Assembly: GCA_964602415.1 (NCBI GenBank) | Contig: CAZRQL010000016.1 | Coordinates: 14,195 to 78,194, forward strand | Direction: 5' to 3' | DNA: 64,000 nucleotides | Source of the DNA: CAZRQL01 sp964602415 | GTDB lineage: Bacteria > Bacteroidota > Bacteroidia > Cytophagales > Flammeovirgaceae | In this document: piece after piece, positions 56,000-64,000 of the stretch | Position numbering within the stretch: the first letter of the stretch is position 1 | How the letters are laid out: each line of letters starts with the position of its first letter | Notes under the pieces: generated by a model | What the model saw: the letters and a program-made list of their open reading frames with translations, nothing else | The model's database searches: none | What the model was told of the DNA's origin: nothing | Program-made: the position numbers and the translations under genes

Positions 56000-56818
56000 A
56001 TGAAAGATAAAGTAGTGGTTATCACCGGAGCAAGCTCGGGGATTGGTTTGGCACTGGCCAAAAAATTTGGGCTTGAAGGCTCAAAAGTGGTCATTACGGG
56101 CAGGGATGTCGCACGGTTGCAGTCAGCAGAGCGAGAGCTTAAATCTTTGTCGGTCGAGGTGCTGGCACTCAGGGCAGACACTGTTTCTCTGCAAGACAAC
56201 CAAGTATTGAGAGACACGGTTTTGCAACACTACGGCAGGGTAGATGTGCTGATAGCCAATGCAGGGGTCAGTATGCGGGCGTACTTGGAGGACACAAATA
56301 TCGAAGTGGTGGAGCAGGTGGTGGACATAAATTTCTATGGAGCGATTCGGTTTATTTCTGTGTTTTTGGCCGAAATCATCAAACACAAAGGCTATGTGAT
56401 TGGGATTTCTTCTGTGGCTGGCTTTAGGGGTTTGCCCGGTCGCACGGGTTACTGCGCTTCCAAGTTTGCATTGCAGGGCTTTTTAGAATCACTTAGGACA
56501 GAGATGCTCGGCAGGGGGGTAACAGTGATGACCGTAAGTCCGGGTTATGTGGCCACCAATATCAGAGCCACCGCCCTTTTGGCAGACGGAAAAGTCCAAG
56601 GGGTTTCTCCCCGAGATGAGTCCGGCATGATGACAGCGGAAAAATGTGCTGAGATCATTTATCGAGCAGCTTTGAAAAAGAAAAAAATTTTAGTCATGTC
56701 TTTTAAAGACAAATTGACGATATTGCTCAATAAATTTTTTCCTATTTTTATGGACAAAATTGTATTAAACGCAATTGCCAAAGAAGAAGGCTCTATCGTC
56801 AAGCAACAAAAGCCATGA
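56000..56818 (+). CDS. Short-chain dehydrogenase/reductase
   Basis: 272 residues, classical SDR: NAD(P) motif GASSGIG at about 10-16, NAG (IANAGVS), catalytic Ser in GISSVAGFRG and YxxxK as YCASK. The C-terminal extension of about 50 residues (KKKKILVMSFKDKL...) resembles membrane-surface SDRs of the DHRS7-like group. Substrate unknown. It overlaps the GATase gene by four bases (ATGA). Confidence 0.85.
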   Translation: MKDKVVVITGASSGIGLALAKKFGLEGSKVVITGRDVARLQSAERELKSLSVEVLALRADTVSLQDNQVLRDTVLQHYGRVDVLIANAGVSMRAYLEDTNIEVVEQVVDINFYGAIRFISVFLAEIIKHKGYVIGISSVAGFRGLPGRTGYCASKFALQGFLESLRTEMLGRGVTVMTVSPGYVATNIRATALLADGKVQGVSPRDESGMMTAEKCAEIIYRAALKKKKILVMSFKDKLTILLNKFFPIFMDKIVLNAIAKEEGSIVKQQKP

Positions 56819-57516
56819 AACCCAAACACATTCATATTTTCCAGCATGTCAGTTTTGAGCCTCCGGGCTTGATAGAGGATTGGATTCGGCAAAGAGGGCA
56901 CTTTTTGGGCTTGACAAGGTTTTATGAGCAATACGAGTTCCCTGATATAGAGCAGATTGACTGGCTTATTGTATTGGGCGGCTCAATGAGTGCCAACGAC
57001 GACTCATTGTTTGGATGGATGAGAGAAGAAAAAAACTTCATCCAAGCCTTCATCCAAACTGGAAAGCCGGTAATAGGCATTTGTCTGGGAGCGCAGGTAT
57101 TAGCCCAATTGATTGGGGGGAGGGTTTACAGTGGAGACGAGCGTGAGATAGGCTGGTTTCCGGTGCATCTGACCAAGTCGTCAGGGTCTATTTTTGACGG
57201 GATGGCTCAGAGTTTTACGCCTTTTCATTCACACTCAGATACTTTTGAATTGCCCGCAGGAGTAGAAAGTTTGGCTTATTCCGCTGCTTACCCCAATCAA
57301 GCATTTATTTTTGAAAAACACATTATTGGGCTACAGTTTCACTTAGAGGCAGATACCGCTTGGATACAAAAATTTTTTGATGTGAACAAAGAAACCATTA
57401 GACCCGATCGCTATGTTCAAGACCTAAAAACGATTTTGTCTCAAAACGAGTTCATACGACTCAATAGACAAAATTTATTCATATTATTTGATAACATCAG
57501 CACAATTTTTGCTTAA
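56815..57516 (+). CDS. Class I glutamine amidotransferase-like protein
   Basis: 233 residues, GMP-synthase-like GATase1 fold. The nucleophile elbow is GICLGAQ, the His-Glu part of the triad QFHLEAD. Early part IHIFQHVSFEPPGLIEDW and LGGSMSANDDS are seen in the GATase group YLR126C/GuaA-like with unknown amide acceptors. No synthase domain is fused. It is coupled to the SDR gene; the peptide ABC gene begins 35 bases later. Confidence 0.83.
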   Translation: MKPKHIHIFQHVSFEPPGLIEDWIRQRGHFLGLTRFYEQYEFPDIEQIDWLIVLGGSMSANDDSLFGWMREEKNFIQAFIQTGKPVIGICLGAQVLAQLIGGRVYSGDEREIGWFPVHLTKSSGSIFDGMAQSFTPFHSHSDTFELPAGVESLAYSAAYPNQAFIFEKHIIGLQFHLEADTAWIQKFFDVNKETIRPDRYVQDLKTILSQNEFIRLNRQNLFILFDNISTIFA

Positions 57517-57550
57517 ATCCGTAGTTTATGGGGTCTCAGAATCAGAATAG

Positions 57551-59395
57551 ATGAAAACCGGACAAAATGGGCAACATCTGACAGGAGATAATATACTCCA
57601 AGTCAGCAACTTGACTGTTGAATTCAGTTCCGCACATCGCAAGGTCAATGCCGTTGATTCGATTGACTTCTCTCTAAAGTCTTCGGAGACAGTGGGTTTT
57701 GTGGGTGAGTCAGGCTCAGGTAAATCCGTTACCTCATTGAGCCTACTTAGTCTGATACCCTCTCCCCCGGGTAGGGTAGTTTCCGGGGAAATTTGGTTTA
57801 AATCAAGGAAATTTGGAGAGGTTAATTTATTGAAAATCAGCCCTAAGCAGCTTCGTCAGATAAGAGGTAGCGAAATTTCGATGATATTCCAAGACCCCAA
57901 TACGTCTTTGAATCCCGCTTATACGTGTGGCAATCAGGTGATAGAAGCCATCCAACTTCATGAGGAGCTTTCTTACAAAAATGCGTACCAACGCGCCCTT
58001 GAACTTTTTGCAGATGTAAAACTTCCTTCACCGGAACGGATTTTTTCTTCCTATCCGCACCAAATCTCAGGTGGACAAAAACAGAGGGTGATGATAGCCA
58101 TGGCCTTGGCTTGCAACCCGTCCATCATCATAGCCGACGAGCCTACAACCGCTCTTGACGTAACCATCCAAGCCACCATACTCAAATTGTTGAGCGATTT
58201 GCGCGATGCGCACCATACTTCTATTATTTTCATCACCCACGATTTGGGGGTATTGGCTGAGATAGCCGACCAAGTGATGGTTATGTACATGGGCAAATGC
58301 GTAGAGAACGGCAACGTGTGGGATATTTTTTCCAATCCAAAGCATCCCTATACGAAAGGACTGTTGGCTTGTCGGCCTCGTTTGGACATCAAACTGGAGG
58401 AGTTGCCTGTGGTCTCGGATTTTATGCAAACCGATGAAAACGGACGCATCATAGCCATCGAGTCTGCCAAGTTTAGTTCTGTAGGTCAGGCGATTATGAT
58501 GAGCTACAAGACCGATGAAGAACTTAGACTCCAACACAACCAACTCATCTCTCAGCCTCCTTTGCTGTCGGTTCGTGACTTGGTGGTCAAATACCCCGAA
58601 GGCAAATCTTTTTGGGGCAAGCCGCTTCGTTTTGTTACCGCTGTCGATGGGGTCAGTTTTGATGTGTACCCGGGTGAGACTTTGGGGCTTGTCGGCGAAT
58701 CAGGCTGTGGCAAATCCACTTTGGGCAGGGCTATTTTGAGGCTTACCGAACCCACTTCGGGGCAAATTATTTTTGATGGCACAGACATCACCCGGCTCGA
58801 CAACTCCCAAATGAGACGCTATCGAAGAGACATGCAAATCGTATTTCAAGACCCTTATGCTTCCCTAAACCCAAGAATCACAATAGGTGAGGCCATTATG
58901 GAGCCGCTCCGTATTCATCGAATTTTAGATAGCGAAAAAGACCGCAAGGATTATGTAGTGGAACTTTTAGAAACGGTCAATTTGAGTGCCGTCCATTTTG
59001 ATCGCTACCCGCATGAGTTCTCGGGTGGGCAAAGGCAAAGGATATGTCTGGCCAGAACCATAGCCATCAAGCCGCGTTTTGTGGTCTGCGATGAGTCGGT
59101 TTCTGCTCTGGATGTATCCGTCCAAGCCCAAGTGCTCAACTTACTTAACCGCCTCAAAGACAAGTATAACCTCACTTATATCTTTATTTCACATGATTTG
59201 GCGGTGGTTAAGTTCATATCCGACAGGATTATGGTCATGAACAAAGGCCAAATAGAAGAAATATCTTTTGCAGAAGATGTGTATGAAGCCCCTAAGTCAG
59301 AATACACCAGAAAACTCATTGCCTCCATACCAACCGGCGAACTCGAATCCATACGACGCGCCATGTTGAAAAGAAAACTTAAAAAGAGGAGTTGA
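57551..59395 (+). CDS. Fused dipeptide/oligopeptide ABC transporter ATPase (DppD-DppF type)
   Basis: 614 residues made of two full ATPase domains joined. Domain 1: Walker A GESGSGKSV, signature SGGQKQRVM, Walker B IIADEPTTALD. Domain 2 from about residue 335: Walker A GESGCGKST, signature SGGQRQRIC, Walker B VVCDESVSALD. This is the GsiA/YejF layout for peptide or nickel uptake. No permease or binding protein genes are next to it, which would be needed for function, so partners are elsewhere. A few bases after the stop no terminator is seen. Confidence 0.9.
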   Translation: MKTGQNGQHLTGDNILQVSNLTVEFSSAHRKVNAVDSIDFSLKSSETVGFVGESGSGKSVTSLSLLSLIPSPPGRVVSGEIWFKSRKFGEVNLLKISPKQLRQIRGSEISMIFQDPNTSLNPAYTCGNQVIEAIQLHEELSYKNAYQRALELFADVKLPSPERIFSSYPHQISGGQKQRVMIAMALACNPSIIIADEPTTALDVTIQATILKLLSDLRDAHHTSIIFITHDLGVLAEIADQVMVMYMGKCVENGNVWDIFSNPKHPYTKGLLACRPRLDIKLEELPVVSDFMQTDENGRIIAIESAKFSSVGQAIMMSYKTDEELRLQHNQLISQPPLLSVRDLVVKYPEGKSFWGKPLRFVTAVDGVSFDVYPGETLGLVGESGCGKSTLGRAILRLTEPTSGQIIFDGTDITRLDNSQMRRYRRDMQIVFQDPYASLNPRITIGEAIMEPLRIHRILDSEKDRKDYVVELLETVNLSAVHFDRYPHEFSGGQRQRICLARTIAIKPRFVVCDESVSALDVSVQAQVLNLLNRLKDKYNLTYIFISHDLAVVKFISDRIMVMNKGQIEEISFAEDVYEAPKSEYTRKLIASIPTGELESIRRAMLKRKLKKRS

Positions 59396-59459
59396 TTAAT
59401 AAGTACAAGTTGGCAGACTCCAACTGGATAATGGGATGTTAACAATTAGAACTAAAACC

Positions 59460-60716
59460 CTACCTCCACCTGATTCCTACCACCGTAACATCATCTATTT
59501 GTCTGTGTTCTCCTTTCCAAGCAAGAAAAGAGTCCTCAAGAGTTTGTCTTTGATCTTCAAAACGTAAGGTTTGAATGGCAGACAAGATTTTTTTGAAGTT
59601 TGAAGAGCCCAATCGTTTGTCTTCTTGCCCCCCGAACTGGTCTGCATAGCCATCCGAGAAAAGGTACAGGCGGTCATCTTTTTGTAGGCTAAAGACTTGA
59701 TTTTCATAGATTCTGTCGCGAATAAATCTTCCCCCGATGCTGGCTGTAGAGCCTCTAAACTCTGTCAAATGGTTGTTTCTAAAAAGAACCAAGGGCCGTT
59801 TGGCTCCGGCAAAAACAGCGGTGTGCTCATGTTTTTCTATGCAGATGAGAGCCGCATCCATACCTTCCGAAATGCTGGCTTCTTCGGTATTGTGACTCAA
59901 TAAATTAAAAAGTTTTTGATTGATTTTGGAGAGTATGGCTGAGGGAGAACGCTCCCCGTCTGTTTTGACGATTTGGTCAAATAGGGTGTACCCCACCAAG
60001 GACAAAAAAGCCCCCGGTACGCCATGGCCTGTGCAATCTACGGCAGCAGCAAGGAAATGTTTTTCGTCTTGAAAAGACCAAAAAAAGTCACCGCTCACCA
60101 CATCACGAGGCAAGTTGAAAACAAAACAATCAAATAAAGGGCTTTTCAAATCCGAATCAGTGGGATGAAATGCTTTTTGTATTCTTGAGGCGTATTGGAT
60201 ACTTTGCAAGATACTTTGGCTTTTGAGTTTGATAAGTTCTGCTTGTTTGCGGATCTCATAGGTTCTTTCTTCAACCAGTTCACTGAGCAGTTCGTTTTCG
60301 GTTTTGAGCCGTTCCAGTTCCAAAGCGATGGCTGCATCGTTGCGCTCTTGCTGAACCAGCGCGAGGTATTGATTGCTATTTGTGGTATCCCAAACAATCC
60401 AGACAAAGTAATCTTGGCCGGATTCATGGCTGAAAAATGTGATCCTATGGTCAAAAACCCCTTGCCTACCGCCAAAAGGGATTTCCATTCTTGGGAATTT
60501 GATGGAGCGGTTTTCGGCGTTAAGGCTATCCAATACCTCATGCAGGCTTTCTATAAAAGGATCAAAATCATAGACAGATGTTCCTAAAAGCGGAGTCAAA
60601 TCAACAAAAGTGTTGTTGCTATCTAAAATACTACCTTGCTTATCGAAAATAATCATCTGAAAAGTCTCTTTCAAAACTTCTTCCAAATGTTTGATAAACA
60701 TGGCGTTTTGTAACAT
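59460..60716 (-). CDS. PAS-like/coiled-coil SpoIIE-type phosphatase
   Basis: 418 residues, cytosolic. Residues about 5-125 have PAS-like strand-helix order (MIIFDKQGSILDSNNTFVDL, RVFDHRITFF-like FDHRITFFSHE), followed by a coiled coil (about 130-180) and a SpoIIE/PP2C domain (185-418) with VDCTGHGVPGAF and FSDGYADQFGG. It starts four bases after the small GTPase stop, so it is the last gene of the six-gene cluster. The PAS assignment is by pattern only; the phosphatase part is certain. Confidence 0.85.
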   Translation of the reverse strand: MLQNAMFIKHLEEVLKETFQMIIFDKQGSILDSNNTFVDLTPLLGTSVYDFDPFIESLHEVLDSLNAENRSIKFPRMEIPFGGRQGVFDHRITFFSHESGQDYFVWIVWDTTNSNQYLALVQQERNDAAIALELERLKTENELLSELVEERTYEIRKQAELIKLKSQSILQSIQYASRIQKAFHPTDSDLKSPLFDCFVFNLPRDVVSGDFFWSFQDEKHFLAAAVDCTGHGVPGAFLSLVGYTLFDQIVKTDGERSPSAILSKINQKLFNLLSHNTEEASISEGMDAALICIEKHEHTAVFAGAKRPLVLFRNNHLTEFRGSTASIGGRFIRDRIYENQVFSLQKDDRLYLFSDGYADQFGGQEDKRLGSSNFKKILSAIQTLRFEDQRQTLEDSFLAWKGEHRQIDDVTVVGIRWR

Positions 60717-60720
60717 ACTA

Positions 60721-61212
60721 TCAATTTATGATCTTTTGACCTAAAGTTAAAAACATGTCTTCTACCGAGTCACCATTTTTGGCACTTGTAAAGAAATCCA
60801 CTGGTACAGGTATTTGTTCTTTTAGGTTGTCAAGTTTTCCTTCTTCAATTAAATCCAATTTGTTACCCACAATCAGATAAGGTACTTGGGGCAAAACGCT
60901 GTTTACGTAGTCTAAATCATCTTTGATATTTTCAAAAGTGGCAGGGCGAGATATGTCAAATACGTAAATGATGCCTTGTGATCCCAAATAATAACTTTTA
61001 GGCACTTTGGATTGGGAAACTTCTCCGGCAACATCCCAAATCAGGAGTGTGAGTTCTTTTTCCCCAATTTGCAGCACTTTTTTATCAATTTTAACACCCA
61101 ATGTCGTGAGGTACTCATCGGAGAATTTTTGAAAGACATAGCGTCGAACCAATGAGGTTTTGCCTACCCCAAAATTGCCGATTAGGATGACTTTTTTACT
61201 AATTTTCTGCAT
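60721..61212 (-). CDS. Ras/Rab-like small GTPase
   Basis: 163 residues from ATG 61212, which overlaps the upstream gene by 14 bases; an upstream in-frame Met is in the previous gene. G motifs: G1 GNFGVGKTS (12-20), G2 Thr in YLTTLGVK (36-37), G3 WDVAGE (59-64), G4 NKLD (117-120), G5 TSAK (142-145). The length and the TTLGV/WDxAG motifs are as in eukaryotic Rab-like and bacterial Ras-like (COG1100) proteins. No C-terminal Cys for prenylation. Ras Gln61 corresponds to Glu64. It is probably a regulatory switch whose effectors are the cluster neighbours. Confidence 0.93.
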   Translation of the reverse strand: MQKISKKVILIGNFGVGKTSLVRRYVFQKFSDEYLTTLGVKIDKKVLQIGEKELTLLIWDVAGEVSQSKVPKSYYLGSQGIIYVFDISRPATFENIKDDLDYVNSVLPQVPYLIVGNKLDLIEEGKLDNLKEQIPVPVDFFTSAKNGDSVEDMFLTLGQKIIN

Positions 61213-62029
61213 GGAAGTTTTGGAATGATTGCGCCAATGATTGGCTGACAAAGTCAATATCTTGCTGTTGCTCTGTTAGTTTGGATAGATGCTGCTCTCC
61301 GAAGTTGAGCATGTGGGAAAGCAAACTGCTTTTGTAGGCGGCATCTACGATTCCCGAAACAACAGCCACAATATAAAAGCGACGGTAGTCTTGTATGATA
61401 ACTTTGAGTGTTCCGTATTCTATGGTGTTCAAATTGCCATCGGTTTTGGTAAATGAGTCTTCAACAAATGATTTGATGGCGGTGAGCATGCCTGCAATCA
61501 TATCTTGATCAACTGAGTTGCCCTTAGAATACTGCCCCACCAATAGCCCTGAATTTTGCTCTATAAGAAAAACTTCTTCTACGGTGGCCTGCAAAGCGTT
61601 TTTTAGCAAAAGGTTGTTTTCCTTAAACCCGAATATACTCAGAAACTCACGCTTGACAGCCGCCCAAGTAAAAGTATTGTCAATCTGGCGGTTGATGCTA
61701 TCGGCCAGTTTTTCCAGTTCGACTTGGATGTATTTTTGTACCAGCCGCCCGATAATGGGATAAAGGGAGTCAATCATGTCATCGCGGTTGTTCTTGATTT
61801 GGTCTCTGATGGCTTGAGTCAAATCTTGCGAAGACAAGCGGTTGATTTCGCTTCTAACATCATTGAATTTGTGTTCGATGATGGGATGAATTTTCGCATT
61901 TAATTCTTTATCATTGAGCAACTCGCGCAAAGACGTAATCTCTCGCTCAAAGCGGGTAAATTTATCCCTTTCGTCCTCCAACAGGATTTCTTTGAGTTTT
62001 TCGAGTATATCTTTTTCTTGTGTTGCCAT
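61199..62029 (-). CDS. Coiled-coil protein with longin/roadblock-like GTPase-partner domain
   Basis: 276 residues from ATG 62029. It opens with ILEKLKEILLEDERDKF (the motif shared with the coiled-coil neighbours) and a helical part to about residue 130 (DSLYPIIGRLVQKYIQ). The C-terminal half has TVEEVFLIEQNSGLLV and MLTAIKSFVEDSF followed by beta strands. From memory this matches an N-terminal module found in OmpA-domain proteins of proteobacteria; here the OmpA domain is missing. The beta-alpha pattern is of the longin/roadblock kind that binds small GTPases. It overlaps the GTPase by 14 bases. Confidence 0.75.
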   Translation of the reverse strand: MATQEKDILEKLKEILLEDERDKFTRFEREITSLRELLNDKELNAKIHPIIEHKFNDVRSEINRLSSQDLTQAIRDQIKNNRDDMIDSLYPIIGRLVQKYIQVELEKLADSINRQIDNTFTWAAVKREFLSIFGFKENNLLLKNALQATVEEVFLIEQNSGLLVGQYSKGNSVDQDMIAGMLTAIKSFVEDSFTKTDGNLNTIEYGTLKVIIQDYRRFYIVAVVSGIVDAAYKSSLLSHMLNFGEQHLSKLTEQQQDIDFVSQSLAQSFQNFHAEN

Positions 62030-62100
62030 CAAGTATTACGTGCTTTGGATTTGATGTATGAACTGAGACAAATTATTTGGTTTTTGCAAACCGTTCCAAA

Positions 62101-62751
62101 TTATGGATGAAGTATTTTCTTTCCCGCTTCTTCAAAAAATGAAGCCACTACACTTCGGTAAGCCTTTTGGTCATCGTGGTTTTGCAAAGCCTTTTGCAGA
62201 GCCTCAATCAGTTTGTCCAAGGATGCGGAAAGACGCTGTACCGTCTGATCCAAGTTTTCGGCTACCTCATGGGAGAGGGCAGCCAAAGCTTGGCCCTGCT
62301 GTAAGTACGTGCGTTCTATGGACAAATCCATTGCGGCCACTCTTTCGTGCATTTGATCAATACTATTGCCCAAAATAATTTCTTTGACAGCCTCAATTTT
62401 GGTGTATTTCTGGGCATGCTCACGTTCTTTGGATTCATCGGCCAATACCACGTAGCCTTCTTTTTGGCCTTGTGAGATGGAGGACTGCACCATTTTAGGT
62501 AAAATAGTCTGTAGTTCAACAAGTTGCTGGCGGAAGGAGTTGCGGTTTTCATCCAAAATGGTTACAAACACATTTTTCATCTCCATTACCTGCCTTTCGT
62601 AATCGCGGCGGTTTTCGGCCAATATAGAAGTGAAGAGATCTTTCATGCCCGTTATTTGGGCTTCTATGGCTTTTTTGTCAGGGCCTATGATAAGCTCTCT
62701 TACCAACTCAACTTTTTCGAGGTTTTCTGCTTTTGATTCTTCTAATTCCAT
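62101..62751 (-). CDS. Coiled-coil protein with two copies of a shared motif
   Basis: 216 residues, no signal, no membrane segment. Two similar segments, VELVRELIIGPDKKAIEAQI (about 14-33) and IEAVKEIILGNSIDQMHERV (about 119-138), each lead into long amphipathic helices, so the protein is mostly coiled coil. The region around QQGQALAALSHEVAENL is heptad-rich. No homology is recognised. It is encoded 72 bases upstream of the longin-like gene and three bases after the smaller coiled-coil gene. Confidence 0.7.
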   Translation of the reverse strand: MELEESKAENLEKVELVRELIIGPDKKAIEAQITGMKDLFTSILAENRRDYERQVMEMKNVFVTILDENRNSFRQQLVELQTILPKMVQSSISQGQKEGYVVLADESKEREHAQKYTKIEAVKEIILGNSIDQMHERVAAMDLSIERTYLQQGQALAALSHEVAENLDQTVQRLSASLDKLIEALQKALQNHDDQKAYRSVVASFFEEAGKKILHP

Positions 62752-62754
62752 GGC

Positions 62755-63066
62755 TTACAATTCTTTAGCAAGTTGAGTAAATAATTGCGCCATTTTTTCT
62801 CTGCTGACGTGAGCAGCGTTTTGGCGGTCTAACTCGGCTTTGGCTGCGTTGTAGAGATTTTCTATTCGCTCAACAATATTTTGCTCCATCAAAGCAATGC
62901 TATCGTTTAGTTTGGTCTTTAGGTTATTGATTTCAAGCATAATACTGTCATTATTGCTTGCTACCTTCTGCTCCAAACTTTCAATTTTGGCTTCGTATTC
63001 GCTCAGAGTGGCTCCAAATATTAGGTCTCTTACTGCGTCCAATTTGGATTGTGAGTTGTATTCCAT
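62755..63066 (-). CDS. Small coiled-coil protein with the shared N-terminal motif
   Basis: 103 residues from ATG 63066 (a TTG two codons upstream is open). LDAVRDLIFGATLSEYEAKI near the N terminus is the same motif as in the larger coiled-coil protein, and the rest is a coiled coil (EQKVASNNDSIMLEINNLK..., IENLYNAAKAELDRQ). It lacks a signal or membrane segment. It sits three bases upstream of the next cluster gene, so they are cotranscribed. Confidence 0.7.
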   Translation of the reverse strand: MEYNSQSKLDAVRDLIFGATLSEYEAKIESLEQKVASNNDSIMLEINNLKTKLNDSIALMEQNIVERIENLYNAAKAELDRQNAAHVSREKMAQLFTQLAKEL

Positions 63067-63121
63067 GCCCAATTAATTTTTTATGTTCAAAAGTAGGAAA
63101 TAATTTTTTGCTTCCAAAAGG

Positions 63122-63766
63122 CTATTGACCAATAGCTTTTTTTATTAGTAGCATAAGTGTTTCTTGGTCAGCTATACCTGAAGGGTAGAGTTCGTTTTCC
63201 GATTGAAAGTCTTTAACTGCGGCTTCGGTTTCGTTGTTGAAATTGCCATCAACTTTGATGCTTTTGCCTAATTTATTAAACAGTTGCTGCATTTTCCAAA
63301 CGGCTGCATCCAAATCGCCCCGTTTGAAGTTGCGGCCATTGAATAAGCGGTGGTATTCGTAAGCGGCAGGGTCAATATTTTGCTCTTCAATGTACTTGAT
63401 TGCTTGGTTATCAAAGCCTTTTTCTTTTAGTTTTTTAGAATATATCAGCCTATTTTCCAACAGTTTGGTGCTTACCAACATTTGCTCATAAGTAGAGTTG
63501 GCCAGTTGGCTCTGAGGGTCTTTGGAATCAATGACTTTGACATCAATCCCCTTGTTGAACCATACTTCGCGCGCAAAATTGCCCACCCTAAAGGCAGATT
63601 CATAATACAACTTGACCAATTCTGGGTTGTGGTACTGAGTGTCAATTTCATTTGAAATTTGATAGTTGTAACTGGGGTCAAAGGAAAACTTTCTCCAATT
63701 CATAAATTGAACAAAAGCAATCACCATCAGGCATACAACGGTCAGAAATATAGCAATGCGTTTCAT
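63122..63766 (-). CDS. Membrane-anchored protein with peptidoglycan-binding-like domain
   Basis: 214 residues from ATG 63766. A single N-terminal membrane helix (about 3-21, IAIFLTVVCLMVIAFVQF) leaves the rest periplasmic. The last 60 residues resemble a PG_binding_1 domain (MQQLFNKLG, KVDGNFNNETEAAVKDFQSENEL, GIADQETLMLLIKKA). The middle part is helical and not recognised. It is the first gene of the cluster, so the module may connect a cytosolic GTPase to the envelope. The 55-base gap to the next gene has no terminator. Confidence 0.75.
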   Translation of the reverse strand: MKRIAIFLTVVCLMVIAFVQFMNWRKFSFDPSYNYQISNEIDTQYHNPELVKLYYESAFRVGNFAREVWFNKGIDVKVIDSKDPQSQLANSTYEQMLVSTKLLENRLIYSKKLKEKGFDNQAIKYIEEQNIDPAAYEYHRLFNGRNFKRGDLDAAVWKMQQLFNKLGKSIKVDGNFNNETEAAVKDFQSENELYPSGIADQETLMLLIKKAIGQ

Positions 63767-64000
63767 CAAAGAAAATTTAGTTCAAAACAAGCAATATTTC
63801 TTCAATGTTTTATTGTCTCAATGAAAATTTTTTTTGAATAAATTAAATTTCTTCTTCGTGCTTGATTGGCTCTGTTATTTTGTCAAAGACCTATTTAACA
63901 AGTGATTATTAATAAAACCTTTAGATATTGCGATTTTAACTTACGCATAATTTTTTTTGTTTTTCTTCAAAATACAATTGATACCAAGCTAATAAAACGC
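63767..64000. other. Terminal intergenic stretch, no gene seen
   Basis: The last 234 bases are very A+T-rich and contain no convincing reading frame. They should hold the promoter of the six-gene minus-strand cluster; no matching element was fixed. Confidence 0.4.

Overview
The window looks like a chromosomal segment of a Bacteroidota bacterium, most likely from the Cytophagales/Cytophagia side of the phylum. The reasons are the UbiE-PorT gene pair (PorT belongs to the type IX secretion/gliding machinery), a DUF6089 protein beside NAD kinase and a CBS protein, a TonB-dependent receptor, WG-repeat and YwqK-type proteins, a 7TMR-DISM sensor phosphatase, few Shine-Dalgarno sites with several TTG starts, and TAnnTTTG-like -7 elements. 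The genus cannot be named from the sequence. No rRNA, CRISPR array, insertion sequence or prophage was found. There are two tRNA genes, tRNA-CAU and tRNA-Asp(GUC).

Layout. 1-2.2 kb: an AT-rich accessory set (small cysteine-rich secreted protein, beta-propeller-like secreted protein, thioredoxin-fold protein). 2.3-21.5 kb: mostly housekeeping genes: dacB/PBP4-miaA, ahcY, gcvP, murI-hflX, tRNA-CAU, CpsB/YwqE phosphatase, mrdA/PBP2, a PaaE-type reductase, thioesterase, EEP-fold lipoprotein, ftsW, cyclophilin, CBS protein, nadK and DUF6089. 21.5-35.2 kb: a membrane glycosyltransferase, an MsbA-type ABC exporter, tRNA-Asp, a WG-repeat protein, a LolC/E-like permease, two SpoIIE-type phosphatases and mgtE. 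35.3-46.6 kb: a TonB receptor, a GH31 glucosidase, an unknown lipoprotein plus two beta-barrels, a YwqK-like protein and recQ. 46.8-53.8 kb: paaB, an unknown membrane protein, paaC, DUF4240, pdhB, gapA, ubiE, porT and alkB. 53.9-63.8 kb: a HAMP-SpoIIE phosphatase, an SDR, a GATase, a fused peptide-ABC ATPase, and a six-gene minus-strand cluster.

The most interesting unit is that last cluster (59460-63766). It encodes a PAS-like/coiled-coil SpoIIE phosphatase, a Ras/Rab-like small GTPase, a protein with a predicted longin/roadblock-like C-terminal domain, two coiled-coil proteins and a membrane-anchored protein with a peptidoglycan-binding-like domain. Three of these proteins, and more weakly a fourth, share a short motif at or near the N terminus that leads into a coiled coil. 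I infer a GTPase-centred envelope signalling or scaffold module. Its function is not established here. Four SpoIIE-type phosphatases with four different input architectures lie in this window, with no anti-sigma factor or STAS partner beside them.

The most striking sequence anomaly is in gcvP. A 61-bp direct tandem duplication (6698-6816) shifts the frame and creates a stop. Removing one unit restores an uninterrupted protein of 952 residues, the family's normal length. It may be a true mutation or an assembly join artefact.
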